Assembly: GCF_051020955.1 (NCBI RefSeq)
Contig: NC_135018.1
Span: 7,438,439-7,502,438 of the forward strand
Source of the DNA: Megalopta genalis
Taxonomy: Eukaryota > Arthropoda > Insecta > Hymenoptera > Halictidae
DNA length: 64,000 nucleotides
Direction of reading: 5' to 3'
Below the pieces are notes generated by a model, which saw only the letters and a program-made list of their open reading frames with translations, did no database searches and was not told the DNA's origin. Made by a program: the position numbers and the translations under genes. This document shows, piece after piece, positions 44,348-56,278 of the stretch. Position 1 is the stretch's first letter. Each line of letters starts with the position of its first letter.

Positions 44348-47300
44348 TTATCACCTTATCTGCATTTTTTGTACAGATTGTCAAAATATAACGCAATTAC
44401 GTAAATGGGAACGTTTTGAAAAAAAAAGAACTGTTAAATCAATTGACGCCAATGATAAAACATTCGCGAGCTATACTCTGTTATTATTCCAGTTTATTGT
44501 GTCGTGTAATAATATATTACTGTATTTTCTCACATGTTTTATGTTATTCGGTAAGTGTAATTTCATGCAATAATAAAGTATATTTGAACAAATGAAAACA
44601 AATGCCTGGTAATGACAAATAATTGTAATAATTCTACTAGTATCTTATTTTTTATCGCAATAATTATTATGTTTACTTAAACTACACATTGTTATGTATT
44701 TCTCTTGTGATTTTTATTTATTTTACGTCCAAACAAACTAAAATATACAGTTACATACTAATATTTACTATTAGCAACCTTATGGTCCTGTAAAGGTTAA
44801 TTGCTCAATTATCGACAATTAAATCAAATAAATTGCTATTACAGAGAATTGTTATATACGGTAACCCATTAATATTCGAGAACCTTTCGAAGTGCAGTAA
44901 CTTTTGCAAAACTCGACTGAACAATTTGAATTTTTGTCATTATATTAATCTGAATAATTGATTGCCTTATGACAGAAACTACTATCGCTTTTGAATGAGT
45001 TTTGGAAGAAATTTTCAGTCGGCGATCTTCGATTTTAGAATGATTGGAAGTGTTAAGTAAACTGTTTCGAGGAGACATTAATTTTGAACGGGCGCGTCAC
45101 GAAGACGAATGATAGAATAATAATCCGCCAACGATGCATCGTCGACAAACATAATAATTTTACAATGGACACTTGTTACGATGTTCGTTGCCTCGAGTGC
45201 TTACACTGGTTAGATTGCATGTATGTATATCGATCATGCTTCAGTCAACGTTGAGATTGAATTCTTGATGAACTGCTGCTAAATCGCAGGCTTAACACTT
45301 TTCTTGATTTTGCTAATAGAAATTAAACAGAGAGTTTGACATTGTTTTCTGAGGATTGAATTCTTTGGAAACTATAGCTGAATCGCAGACTTAAAGTTTT
45401 TCCAGATTTTCCTTATTTTCTATTTTCTCCTGAGAATTTTCCGCAATCGCGAAGTTAATATCGAATGGCAGACAGTTCGCTTGCTTACATTAATTGTAAG
45501 AAATGAGAACAGAATTAAAAAATTCATTCTTTTTTTAAGAATTTTATTAGATTGAGAATAATACATTGACATTTTTAAATTCTCTTAAACTTTTTACATC
45601 GAGATCACTCATTTCTACCATAAATGTATAAAATCCGCCGTCTAATAATTATAGTTCTTACTACCTTGGATTTAATTTTTACACCGTCTAATGGGAAGAT
45701 CGAAAGTGCGACGACAGCACGGAATAAAAATGCGATTTCTTCATTCTGGCCATTAAGTCAACTTTGCAGAAACTCGTATTATTTGTCGTTTCACGCTGTA
45801 CGATGCAGCAAACCTTTTTTCCGCTGACGTCTACAGCATTATTATTTAAATTTCGAGAAGTATTCCTCGATCGATATTCAATGCGCGTTCGTATTTATAC
45901 ATTCTTCCTCACGTCAGTGAAAATTGCATCGGATGCAATACACTTTCCCCGATAAAACTGGCTCAACCGCAGCAAGCAAATATTTTAGCAAAGAATTCTA
46001 CGTATTTACTTTCGAATTTCTGCAATTCCGAGTCGTGTGCTTGACAATTTAATAATAATAAACAAACATAATTATCAAATACTCGTAATCGTTTTGATAT
46101 GATTTCCGTTGGCCGGCATTTTTGCACGTATCACTTGTTACGCCATCAATTCAATTTTTCTGAAGAATTTTATTTTACTACGAATTATATTTTTTAAGCA
46201 TTCAACAATTTTTAGTCAAAATTCCACGTAATTTCATGAAGGTTCTACAATTTTTTGGGGAGAATACTACAATTTCTGAATAGATATTCCGAACATGTTT
46301 TTTCTCAGGTGCTAATATCTTTGTTTAGGTTACCGGATAGTATGTGTTAGCCCTAGTTTCTTCCTACAGGGTTTACGATTCTTTCGAAGGCTGGACAATT
46401 GTTTACGGTCTCTCCAAACCTTTCTCTCGCGCATTTTGTACGAGCTGTAATTATTTTCTATAGGCTTCCGTAATTTTATCGACAACTCTACAACGGTTTT
46501 GCAGACTCGAAAAATTTCTTGGCGTGCCCTAGTACGTTTTCTTAGGTTCTAAATGTATTTTGCGAGACTCGGCTGTCTTTTCACGGACTGTAAAACATGT
46601 TCACGGATCTGAATGCACCGTGGGCTGCAATTTGCGAAGTCAGAAGTGCACTCTTAACGAGACGTCATTGGTGAAAGTAAATTATGATCGACTGACAGAC
46701 TAACCGGAAACGTGGAATATTAACGGAGATTTCTTCCGTGTGCCGAGCGAGAGAGACCAGACTCTTCTGATTCGTTAAATGAGCGTGTATTCCCTCGAAA
46801 AGTAAGTGGACAGTGGTCGATAACGCGCACACAAATCCGATTTTCCCTCCGTTAATATCTACCCGGCCGCGGCCGGTTTGCCCGGTAACGTGTTTCGATC
46901 GACCCGCGTCCGATCCGTCGGCTCGAATACAATGTCTGCTAACTACTAAGTCATTACAATCCTATTACATGGACTGGTAATGGTGTTCGTAATTATATTA
47001 CTACACACGGTTTCGTCGACGGTTAGCCGCGCTCGTTCGTCCTGTTATATGTATACTTCGGATATCGTTTAATAAATTTGCCTCTCGATTTCATCGGCTG
47101 GAAAATTAAATCGAGCCGAGTAATAGCCGTTCTAAAATGAAATGCATTTTTCAACGCTTGGAGCGCCGGTGCTCGGGTCCACTTGGACCCGGAATATAAA
47201 TATCGGCGTGCATACGTAGTTTCTGTGGTTCGATTCAAAATTTCACATATTTCGTTAATCCCTATATGGACGGATTTAGAAAAGCTGCAAAAAAGAATAT

Positions 47301-47994
47301 GTTGACAATAATCGATTAACATCAAATCCATCCGAGCAGATAATTGATACTGTTAAGTGATTTGCGATACTTCGGCACTTGTAGTGTTTGCAGATTTAAA
47401 GGAACGATGGTCCCTGTTCTTTCTACATCGAAGATCAAACGCAATTCTTCTTTTCATAAATTCATGTATTGTTATTGTAAGAAGTAACAAAATTTGTTTT
47501 TAAGCTGTTGCGGTTTCAGTTGCATGCAAAGGTAAAAATGAATACTCAATTCCTGAGCCCACTCCCTGAGTACCGAGCTTCAATAACCGCGCACGATAAC
47601 AATTTAGTACTTAACATACTATAAGTCATTGAAAAGATCACATTAGGGATGACTGCTTTAACAAAATCTCATACTTACATTTCTTCTCTTTCATTTCTTT
47701 TTCATCCGATTTCTTCGTACTTTGTACGTATCTGGAGAAATATTGAGATATTAGCATATCTACATTTATATAGATTTTCTTTTTATTACATTTATTTGTA
47801 TTTATATTTACTTTAGATTATTTGTCTCAGTACACATTAATACAAATTTTACGAAGCTCAGTGATAATTATGTTCCATTAGATTCGAAAACCAAGTTATT
47901 ATTGAGGAAATAAGACTTCAAAAATGCCTTTTTCTTTAAACTGCAGTTAAATTAAACTTAAACAGAATTCTTTAAACAGCGTCGAATTAGAGCA
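44348..47994. other. no recognised gene
   Basis: Mostly AT-rich, frames short. 45505-45650 carries a family T-like right end (ATAAATGTATAAAATCCGCC). Between 46200 and 46600 several loosely similar TTCTTAGGT/TTTACGG phrases recur without clear period. Confidence 0.45.
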
Positions 47995-48130
47995 GCGAAA
48001 TAAATAATTAATTGAATTTAAATTAAAAAATTTGCCATGTTTTATACGATAAGTATCAAGTTAATTATTGCTTGAGAATAAACCAGAGGCACAGTAATTG
48101 GCTAGCCCGCAGTAACTAGCTCAACTACCC
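47995..48130. repeat. Dispersed repeat P, copy 3
   Basis: AAATAATTAATTGAATTTAA, then GAGGCACAGTAATTGGC, alignable with 13318-13470. Confidence 0.5.
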
Positions 48131-48984
48131 TACATTGTTTTCAACGAACACTCCTCAATTCCAGTTGCCGAAGACCACCGCACGCATCCTCGTCCCCAAG
48201 GAAGCTCGGTCGCTCGTCGATCGAAGGAAATCGCAAACCGATCAAAGTCCCGCCGATTCCATTAGCGTCGCGGTAGCATATTCGCGGGGCATTTCCGTGC
48301 TCGACAATCGACGGAGCACTTAGGAAAGCGATAGCGCCGTCAGGATTAAATTTTTATTCCGGGAACAGTAAGTTCCGTCCAGTCTCTGGCTAGTCTAGCA
48401 TCAAGATCCTCTATCGGGTGCTTTCCGTGGGATCGTTCGCCGGGTATCGAGGCGGGGCTGGGAGGGGGGGGGGGGGGGGGTGATCGAGCGAACGTTGCCG
48501 GGGTTCGAAATTCTCGCCGGCCTCTGCGGACCGGGAAAACGCGTTTCCCCGCCCACGGCCGTTCACAACTTCCGAATGGCAATAATATTGTTCATTATTG
48601 GCGTTCCGAAAAATGCCCGTTTCCATCGTCGTCGAGCCGGTAATTCCCACGGCGAGCGAAACGCCCGGTCGAAAGGGGGTTGCCATTTTAAATGGCAAAT
48701 AGTAAATTGATATATTTTTGTTGTTGGAAATAAAATATTATATTTGTTCGGGAGAATGTTCCTTTGAAAGTCAAATATTTGATTCGCTGCAAAAAATTGT
48801 TACCACGATATTTCGAATGGTATTTTATTTGGAGAACAAACGAGAATTTTAAGTGGCACGGTTATTTATATTTTATTTTAGATCGCGCATGCATTTTTGA
48901 AAATAAAATGGTTTGTTCGTTCGTAGGAGGAATGTTCTTTTTTACCAGTGAAATATTTTATTCGTTGATTTATTTCATTTGACG
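48131..48984. other. no recognised gene; poly-G run
   Basis: CpG-rich to 48690 with a G-run near 48463-48480, then AT-rich with a 72-codon frame (48764-48982) of no recognised family. Confidence 0.45.
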
Positions 48985-49193
48985 TTAATCCTACCGCGGT
49001 CAAAATGACCGTTTCCTTATTTTGCAATTCTGCAAAATTTAGAGACTCTTTCGTGGAAAATGCTTGAATGAATTACAATATTGGAGCAAGTATTATTATT
49101 TATTCCAGCGTTGTCCATGAAAGGGTCTCTAAACTTCGCAGAATTGCAAAATAAGGAAACGGCCGTTTCGACCGCGTTTAGGTTCAGCGTTAA
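48985..49193. mobile_element. Fold-back TTAA MITE (I)
   Basis: 209 bp. TTAATCCTACCGCGGTCAAA opens a roughly 60-bp arm whose mirror closes at CGACCGCGTTTAGG. The extra TTCAGCG before the last TTAA is unpaired. Arms contain CCTTATTTTGCAATTCTGC and its inverse. Confidence 0.88.
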
Positions 49194-49900
49194 TACCGTC
49201 GGATGAAATGTTTTTATTTTACCAAATCACATAGCGTGAAGCATAATTATTTTGATAATCTAAAACTTCTAAGACAATAAATATCGTTTGCGAACATTAC
49301 GATTTCTCACGTTACCACGTTTCACCGTTACGTTAATCATTCTCACAATTTACTTTCATGTCAGGAACTATGGAAATGTAAAAAGATATAAGAAAGATTT
49401 TATTTTACGATCTATAGATTACGACAAAATAACACGTTCACTAACACGCGTTAGCTTCAGGTTACCGATATAAACTACGTTGTTTTCAGTTTTACATAAT
49501 CAGAATAAAACATCGATTTCGTGCTTCAGTCGTGGATGATCGAAATCAGATATTTCATTTACTGAAATTGTCCGTCCTATTTGAAACGCTGTTTTATTCG
49601 AATTCCGACGAATCTATTATTTCGAATAGCATTTGAGATATTTTCTCTGTAAATATTAGCCGACTCTGTTATACTGTAAGGAGGCTGAAGGAGGGAAGGG
49701 GTTGGTGCGCGTATCGGCGGCTGCGCTTAATGCATTTACAACGTCGCGACCATAAAACCGAGGCAGTAAGGGGTTAACCGGGCCGCGTATCGCTTTCCAA
49801 GGGCCAGCTTTCCCGATTCCCAAGAGAAAGAGCGCGGGGCGTATCCGGGGATGCTCGTTCGCCGGTTAAGAGCTCAGGTGGTTTCTCGGAGGTTGTCTAC
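49194..49900. other. no recognised gene
   Basis: AT-rich, then CpG-rich from 49680. GGCAGTAAGGGGTTAAC at 49762 resembles a lone TTAA MITE end. Confidence 0.45.
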
Positions 49901-49905
49901 GAGAG

Positions 49906-49976
<71 letters not shown>
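49901..49976. repeat. (GA)n microsatellite
   Basis: About 36 GA units with two interruptions. Confidence 0.97.
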
Positions 49977-50589
49977 CTCAAGGGTCTCGTTTAAGGCGAG
50001 CCGAAGTTCGCCGGCAGGTCGGACCGGCTTGTGGACTTCAGGCGAGATCGGTTTACCGCGCTCGATACTCTCGCCCGCTCGTAACGAAACCTCACCTCCG
50101 ACCGAGGACCTCGAGAAACCACCCTCCCCTGCTGCAACCCTGCGAGTCTCCAAGCACTGCGAGCCTGCAAGGTCGACGCTCGGTAGTTCTCACCACCCAC
50201 CCTCTCGCCATGATTCTCCTTCTACTTCTTCGCCTCACCTGTGCGTACACAAATAGCAGAGACATCGGAATTCCCGCGTTCAAACACACTCGCTGAATTC
50301 AACCGCAAACAGAACGAGAACCGGGATCCGACGAATTCAGCTGCCGAAAGAGGAGCTCACGGAGCGACGTGGAGACGGGGTGGCAGCTGGGAGGAGGTCT
50401 TACATCGAAATCACAGACGCGATGCGATGCGATGTAGCCTCGAGTTCGTCGCCGAAGACTGAGAAGGTGGCGATCGGGATTCGATGGTTGATACGGATTA
50501 ACATTTTTAATTTGATCGAATGTTTGATGAGAACGATCAGAGGAATTAACGCAGGACGAACGTAGGGTCGCTCTTAAACAAATTGTTGG

Positions 50590-50720
50590 GATATTTTGTT
50601 TGAAAATACGGTAAATTCTCCGAAGTTCACTCTCAGCTTGAGGACAAAAAGTGGACAATTTGGGAAGAGGAGATACGATTATTCGAGCCTTGCCGATTGT
50701 CAACAACGATAAAAACGAGC
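50590..50720. repeat. Dispersed repeat R, copy 2
   Basis: Reverse of 38520-38640; shares GTGGACAATTTGGGAAGAGG with the left arm of copy 1. Confidence 0.7.
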
Positions 50721-51180
50721 CGCAAAACGATTAACAGTAATATTTCAAAAACGAATGTAAACACTCTGGACAATGAAGTTGCAGCGTCTGGAATGTAACC
50801 CATGTGCGTTTGCCCTTATCATCGACGAGACCATCGTCGCTTGTCCGAATTCGATTCATGGATGAATCGGTTCAAACAAAGGCTCGAAAGGTTGTGGAAG
50901 ATCGAAGTGTCCTTTATCGGCGGTGCTCCACCCACGGCATTCGTTCCGCTTTCACGGTATCGTTCGGCAGTGGCCTCTTCCTTGTCCAAGGTTTGTTGAC
51001 TGTCCTCTGACAGCGAAGACGTGAACGTGGCTCGGTTAGTTTCGAGGTTGGTTAGTTTAGCTCGTGTGAAGCCACCGGCTGCGTCGCAGAGCGCTTTCGC
51101 TGGCCACACAAACCTCAGCTATTTGCTCCGTGAAACGAGACGCTTGTTTCATAAGTGAGGCAAGAAGAGACCGTAGACCC

Positions 51181-51215
51181 AGCCAGCCAGCCAGCCAGCC
51201 AGCCTGCCAGCCAAC
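51181..51215. repeat. (CCAG)n microsatellite
   Basis: About eight tetramers, one changed to CCTG. Confidence 0.95.
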
Positions 51216-51865
51216 TCCCTTGAAAGCGATACAGGAAATTTTCAAGAGGCGGCTGACTTTACGAGATCGAAAAGGATCCTCGAAATACTAGATCAGGCGG
51301 TGATGAATTCGCGGGAATCGTTGCGAGTCGCAACTTCCGACCGTAGCTCGGCACAGCTCGGGAGATGTAGAAGGATGAGCCGGCGGAATGCCGGTGACGT
51401 TGATCGATCAGGGAAACGAGTGTCGGCGATTTGATCGTGGGATCTGAATCGATGGCCTCCGACCACGCTTTTTCACCGGAAGCGGACGCTTGGCCTTGAG
51501 TTTATGTGGAGCATGGTCGCCGCGGAACTTGTTTAGGTCGCCTGAAAAATTTAGCCAGAACGGTGTCTCGCGCGACTGGTTTCTCCGCTGTCATCTGTCT
51601 CGCTTGGATCGTGCTCGATCTTTTTCATGTTCCGGACAGCGGAGTACCCTTGCCTAGCCAGACGTAAGAGAAACTGACGATTGTCTGCCACGCGTATTTA
51701 CAACAAAATCTCCTACAGGCCACCCGTGCCGCTATTGGAAGCATGCGCTGTTAATTCATGTCTGTTCCTGTTCCTGCATGAACAGTTGGAATCTTTGCCG
51801 AGTACCGAATGGTATAACTTAAAATCTCTGCCCTTATTTTTTTTCAATAATGAAAAGAGATCGGA

Positions 51866-52084
51866 TTGCCCGGAAGGAGAAGCATAAATAAAATTACATC
51901 GTCAGATTCTGATTTGGATACTGATAAATATAATCTTAGTGATAATGAATGTTATAAAGATACTATTGACGAGATTTTACGAGAATTGGTCATGGAAGAA
52001 GAAAGAAATGTTGATGATACCGAGGAAGCTACAGTTCAAGTAAAAGATACGAGATGGACCGATCAGAGGCACGAGCATATCTGA
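51866..52084 (+). pseudogene. piggyBac transposase N-terminal remnant
   Basis: 72 codons. It differs from the other copies at NECYKDT and DTRWTD. The upstream ATG at 51850 opens a 13-codon frame in another phase. No catalytic core. Confidence 0.75.
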
Positions 52085-52167
52085 AAAAACAAACAACTTT
52101 TTGTCCAAGCTGTCCTGATCAACCTCAACTTTGCAGAGAATGTTTTAATGTTATACACTGCGAATAA
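52054..52167 (+). pseudogene. piggyBac cysteine-rich domain remnant
   Basis: 37 codons with C17, C20, C27, C30, H35 and C36, ending CE then TAA. AATAAA follows at 52176. The frame is offset by two from the N-terminal frame and overlaps its last 31 nt. Confidence 0.75.
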
Positions 52168-52354
52168 TTTTTTTAATAAACCATTTTTATAAGAATTCAA
52201 TAGTCTCATTACCTCCTGTAGAATATTCGTCGAAATATTTTCGGAAATCCTTTGTAAGCAGTCAAATCAGCGTCACCCGAATTACGGGTGACGTGGCCTG
52301 ATGAGAACTTTTGCTGTCACCCGAATACGGGTGACGCGGCAGTCAACGTGTTAA

Positions 52355-52826
52355 TTCGTGGCAGATCAAGTAGCATTCTTTGATGCGGATGAAGTCAGTG
52401 CACAATGGAGATTTTGGTAAATCATTTCAGCGAAATTGTAGTGGTCCACGTGGAATTACCGCGAGTAATGCGTTTCCGAAAAATATTCTTGAAAATTCAA
52501 GAACATAATCGCAAACTAATTTGTGTACCACGTGTTTTGCCACAATTTTTGTGTTTTTGGAGTAATCAATTAAGCGTTTTACTAAATTTTATCACGAGAG
52601 ATCGGCGACCATTTTTGTCAGCTTCTTTGAACAAAATTGTTAAGTAAATCGTCTGAGGAAGTTCAACGATGCTCCGAATTCTCCAAAATAAATTTGCATT
52701 TCTAAATCATAAAATATCTTGCAACAGAAATGTATAATACACGTTACATTTAATTTCTACGTTAAAATTAATATCATATTCGTTTTACGAACAACGTATT
52801 TTAGCGAGAGTCTGACAGACTCCGTG
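52355..52826. repeat. Duplicated block D, copy 2 (reverse of 2541-3014)
   Basis: Abuts the TTAA of copy C4 exactly as copy 1 abuts C1. Homology ends at TCCGTGT, beyond which the two loci differ. Confidence 0.85.
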
Positions 52827-55242
52827 TTCGTATTATTGTCAAAAATTCGCACTTTCCTGCTCATCCTGAATTACATGATACGAAAAGTGATTTTAACATC
52901 AAGCAAAAGTACATTTTAAAATTAAATGAAAATAATCGCATGTCGCGCAAAAAGGATAAACGAAAATATTTATCGGAAACTATTAAATTTAACATAAATT
53001 TTCACCGACTGAAAGCCGACGTTCGTACGACGTTCTCGATCATTTTCCCTTATTCTAGAAGTTTTAATATATATATTAATTATTATTTTTAATATATTAT
53101 ATTAGTTTTAATATAAAAATAGAATCATCTCTCGATCTCATTTCTGTCAAAAGTTCTACGTTTTTGACAGAAACTCGGTCAATTTTTGCCCGTTGCGGGT
53201 CGGCGTCGACTCGCGTCGGGCAAGGTCCGTGATCCTCGGTCGAGCGTATCGCGTGAAAAATGACGGGTCAGTTTAATAAAAACGAGGTATAATACGTGCG
53301 CTGCACACGGCAGAGCTATTTGTCGGGCGGGGGTCGCCGCGACGTCGAGAGACATTTGACAAGCACGAAAAGCCAACTGTTCAACGTGCAAAGTTTTCGA
53401 AATATTTCGTCCCGGCTTCTCTCCATGCGCGCCCTCCCCGCCCTCTGTGTGTTTCCCTTATGTGCCGATTCCCATGATTCGCCACGTTAGCCGAATCACC
53501 GGAAAGAAATTCCGGCGACGTTCCTTCTCGACTCTCGAATGGACGTTTTATGACCGGCGGGAAGGAGTATCGATCGATACGCTTTGACAACTGGCCGTTC
53601 AGCGAGTTAAAAATAAGAAGCACGGTGAGGGGACGGAAGAAGAAGAACTGGAAGAAATGGAAGGAACGGGCCGGGAGAGATGGGGTTGCGGGAAAAAGAA
53701 GAAGGATGTGGCCCGATGTCGCGACGTCTAATAAAATCCTGATAAAAAACCGTCGGTCTAAGACGACATTCGGACGCCTCGATCCTCTCCGCTTCTCCTC
53801 CTCGACCCTGTCGCGTCCTTCGACCTCGGAGCCCGTTTCTTCGGCGCTCCCTTCTCCCAGCGAAAATAGTTTCCTGTCCGCTTTCGTACGCCGGCTCGCC
53901 TCTTGACGGAGCTCCGCCATTAATTACTCGGACCGTATAAATTTAATGAAAATTTCTCTTCGACCGGCCCGTCGCGCTCGATTGCTTTGTCACCCGGCTA
54001 TGCTAACCCCGGTTGCCAGGTTTGGGTGCGAGATTACAGATTGGTAGAGTGGGGGCAGGTAGCATGGCGGGGCGACCACTCGCCGCCTCGCCTCGTGCGG
54101 TGCAGTCGAAGACACTCGGAGTCACTCGGTGTCGCTCGGCCAACTAAAGGGCGCTCCTATTATGTTTCCGTTCGCTGCCGTGCTCAATAGGGGCACCCTT
54201 TATCTCTGCTAGTGTAGTAGATGTAAATATAAAATACATATTAGTAAAGGTAGTAAACAATAGTTTATAAAATTATATTTAAACGATTTTCTTTTTCATA
54301 AGAAACATCAATTAAAATGAATTGTAAATTATTGTTTAACAAACGCAAAAAATATTTAATTGATTGTAGTTAAGAATTATTATTTTTTAAATATTTTTAG
54401 TGAAAATTTCGTTGCAACATCTCTCACGGTGATCGAAAGTTATAACAACATGTCACTGAATCCCTCCTTCCAGCAATCTCGAATCTTGCGTCCGAACTTG
54501 GCAACCTATGCGCTAACACATCTCGGCGAGCATTACGCGACTGCGAACCAGCTCGTACGTACGTATCTAATGTGCGACGTAGCTGCTCTCTCTCTCTCAT
54601 CGTCTTTAATTTAATTTATCGGACTTCGAGGTACGCGGCTGGACAATGCGATTGTAATTAATAGGTAAAAAAAATAAATCCCAGTAATTTATCAAAGTTC
54701 ATAGTTAATATTACCATATTACAATTAAGTGGTTGAACGATGTTTGCGTTTTCAGGTTTTTTGAGCTTTCAGCAGATATTAAATTCTTAGTTTATTATTT
54801 TCTTTCATAACAATGATGCATCTGTATGGGCGCATAGGAAATACGAATTCTTTGTTCAATGTTGAAAATATGATGCGAATGTTGGAAACATTTTCTTTTA
54901 TTCTCATGGTACCATTGTCTTAAAAAGCAATTGATTTGATGAACATATTTTAAAAAATTTCTTTCACATATTTATTTTATTTCTTTTATATATTTATTAT
55001 CTTAGTACATATTTTTAGTGCATATTTTCTGCACATACTTTTAGCACTTATTTTTAGTCCCTTCTTTTTTTGCAGTACATGTCATTAGTACGTATTTTTA
55101 GTATATATTTTTAATACATATTTCTCTTGAAAAAACATAAATATATCTATGTATAGAGCTAATAGAAATTCCATTATCAGGGTATTTATACGGTATTTAC
55201 AATAATGTTACTGAAAACGGTAAAGAACAATTATAGTGTAGT
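52827..55242. other. no recognised gene
   Basis: AT-rich ends around a CpG-rich island (53160-54190) with opposed frames of 118 and 179 codons, no domain. CACTCGGAGT/CACTCGGTGT at 54112 is a short duplication. 55000-55130 has a degenerate ACATATTTTTAGT repeat. Confidence 0.45.
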
Positions 55243-55487
55243 ATATGAGCCGTTTATTTTGAAAATGGCATAAGTCACTTTACCGTAATGAAAAGTGGTG
55301 ATTTTTTAATGTTTATACGAAATTATTTATACTGAGAAAAATATCAGTATCCCGAGATAACAAATACAAGTAAATCTTCTCGAAAGTTAGCATCCATATT
55401 TTTAAACGTGTTAAAACGCAAACCCTTAAATATATCGACTTAAAAACAAAGTGATTTATGCCACTTTCAAAATAAACGGCTCATATG
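55243..55487. mobile_element. MITE with ATATGAGCCGTTTATTTTGA ends (L)
   Basis: 245 bp with inverted ends of about 38 bp differing at two or three positions (GAAAATGGCATAAGTCACTT versus GAAAGTGGCATAAATCACTT). AT-rich interior with no frame. Flanking TA is compatible with a Tc1/mariner-type target. Confidence 0.88.
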
Positions 55488-55515
55488 TAATTTGTATGCG
55501 TTGACCTTGGGGCAA

Positions 55516-56161
55516 GTGTGGCGACGCATCGCTCGCCACTGCTCACCCGCTACCCTCGCTAATGGCGGCGAGCGACTCCTGCCCGACTCTCGCGCCGCCT
55601 CTACGTCACCGACACCGTGACCAAGGCAGTACGGTACCCGATCGGCACCGGCGCCGACGTTTCCGTGTACCCGCGCAAACGCGTTCGCGGCCCGCGATAA
55701 AAGTCGGACTACGAGCTATATGCGGCGAATAACTCGGTGATCGCCGATAGATCTCAATAGATCTGATCCCGATAGATCTCAATCTCGGATTGCGTCGCCA
55801 GTTTTCGTGGAACTTCATCATCGCGAACGTGGAAAAACCGATTATTGGTCCACAATTTTGGCGGTCGTGGTAAATGAGAACGTGCGATCTTTATTCCGCT
55901 TTTAGTATTATTAGAATGAATACTAAAATGAGTTAAACAACGTTCTAAAACAAGAAATATAAACAGGCAACTTTATTCAACTGTTACAACGGCCGTGGAT
56001 AGTACTTTTGGCGGTTATGACGCCATGTTTGGGAAACAGAGAAGAGAGATGGAAACGTTTCGTCCGGGACCCGCTAGAGGACTAGGAAGGCTGATGTTTT
56101 ACTTTGCTAGCCGCCGCGATCAGGTAGCGGGTGAGCAGTGGCGAGCGATGCGATGCCACAC
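55516..56161. repeat. 38-bp inverted repeat enclosing 0.57 kb
   Basis: GTGTGGCGACGCATCGCTCG, then CCACTGCTCACCCGCTACC, at 55516 is mirrored at 56123-56161 with one or two changes. The inside is GC-rich and includes AGATCTCAATAGATCTGATC-type repeats at 55745. Either a transposon with long ends or two inverted scraps. Confidence 0.75.
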
Positions 56162-56175
56162 AAGTATCAAGATGA

Positions 56176-56215
56176 TGATTAAACGGCGGATCTTCATGCA
56201 AAATAAGTTATCTGC
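56176..56215. repeat. Lone family T end
   Basis: AAACGGCGGATCTTCATGCA, then AAATAAGTTATC; close to the left end at 1060. Confidence 0.6.
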
Positions 56216-56278
56216 TGTTACGAGCCGAGGGCCAGGCAGTTTGGGTGACCGGAGGTTGCATGCAATTGGAATTTTTGG

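Larger units (their letters stand above)
49977..51670. other. GC-rich block, possible untranslated exon or promoter
   Basis: Dense CpG and short frames on both strands (50299-50706 minus is the longest, 135 codons) with no domain. Contains repeat R at 50590-50720 and a (CCAG)n run at 51181-51215. The character fits the 5' region of a gene, but no splice-bounded coding exon could be defended. Confidence 0.35.
51671..52354 (+). mobile_element. Non-autonomous piggyBac element, copy C4
   Basis: About 684 bp. The right end GGCAGTCAACGTGTTAA is intact; the left end is eroded (TGACGATTGTCTGCCACGCG where TTAACACGTTGACTGCCACG is expected). It keeps the full subterminal region, without the 11-bp loss of copies C1/C2 or the 32-bp loss of C3. 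Orientation opposite to the other copies. Confidence 0.88.

Noticed and set aside
52081..52095. A AAA AAC slippery site as a programmed frameshift joining the two piggyBac frames
   Set aside because: The heptamer lies after the stop of the first frame, so ribosomes in that frame do not reach it; the offset is better explained by the deletion join.
53381..53920. 179-codon minus frame opposite a 118-codon plus frame
   Set aside because: Both are charged low-complexity text in CpG-rich DNA; no motif favours either strand.
53987..54190. Small structured RNA gene in the GC-rich segment
   Set aside because: No cloverleaf, box elements or terminator could be recognised by eye.
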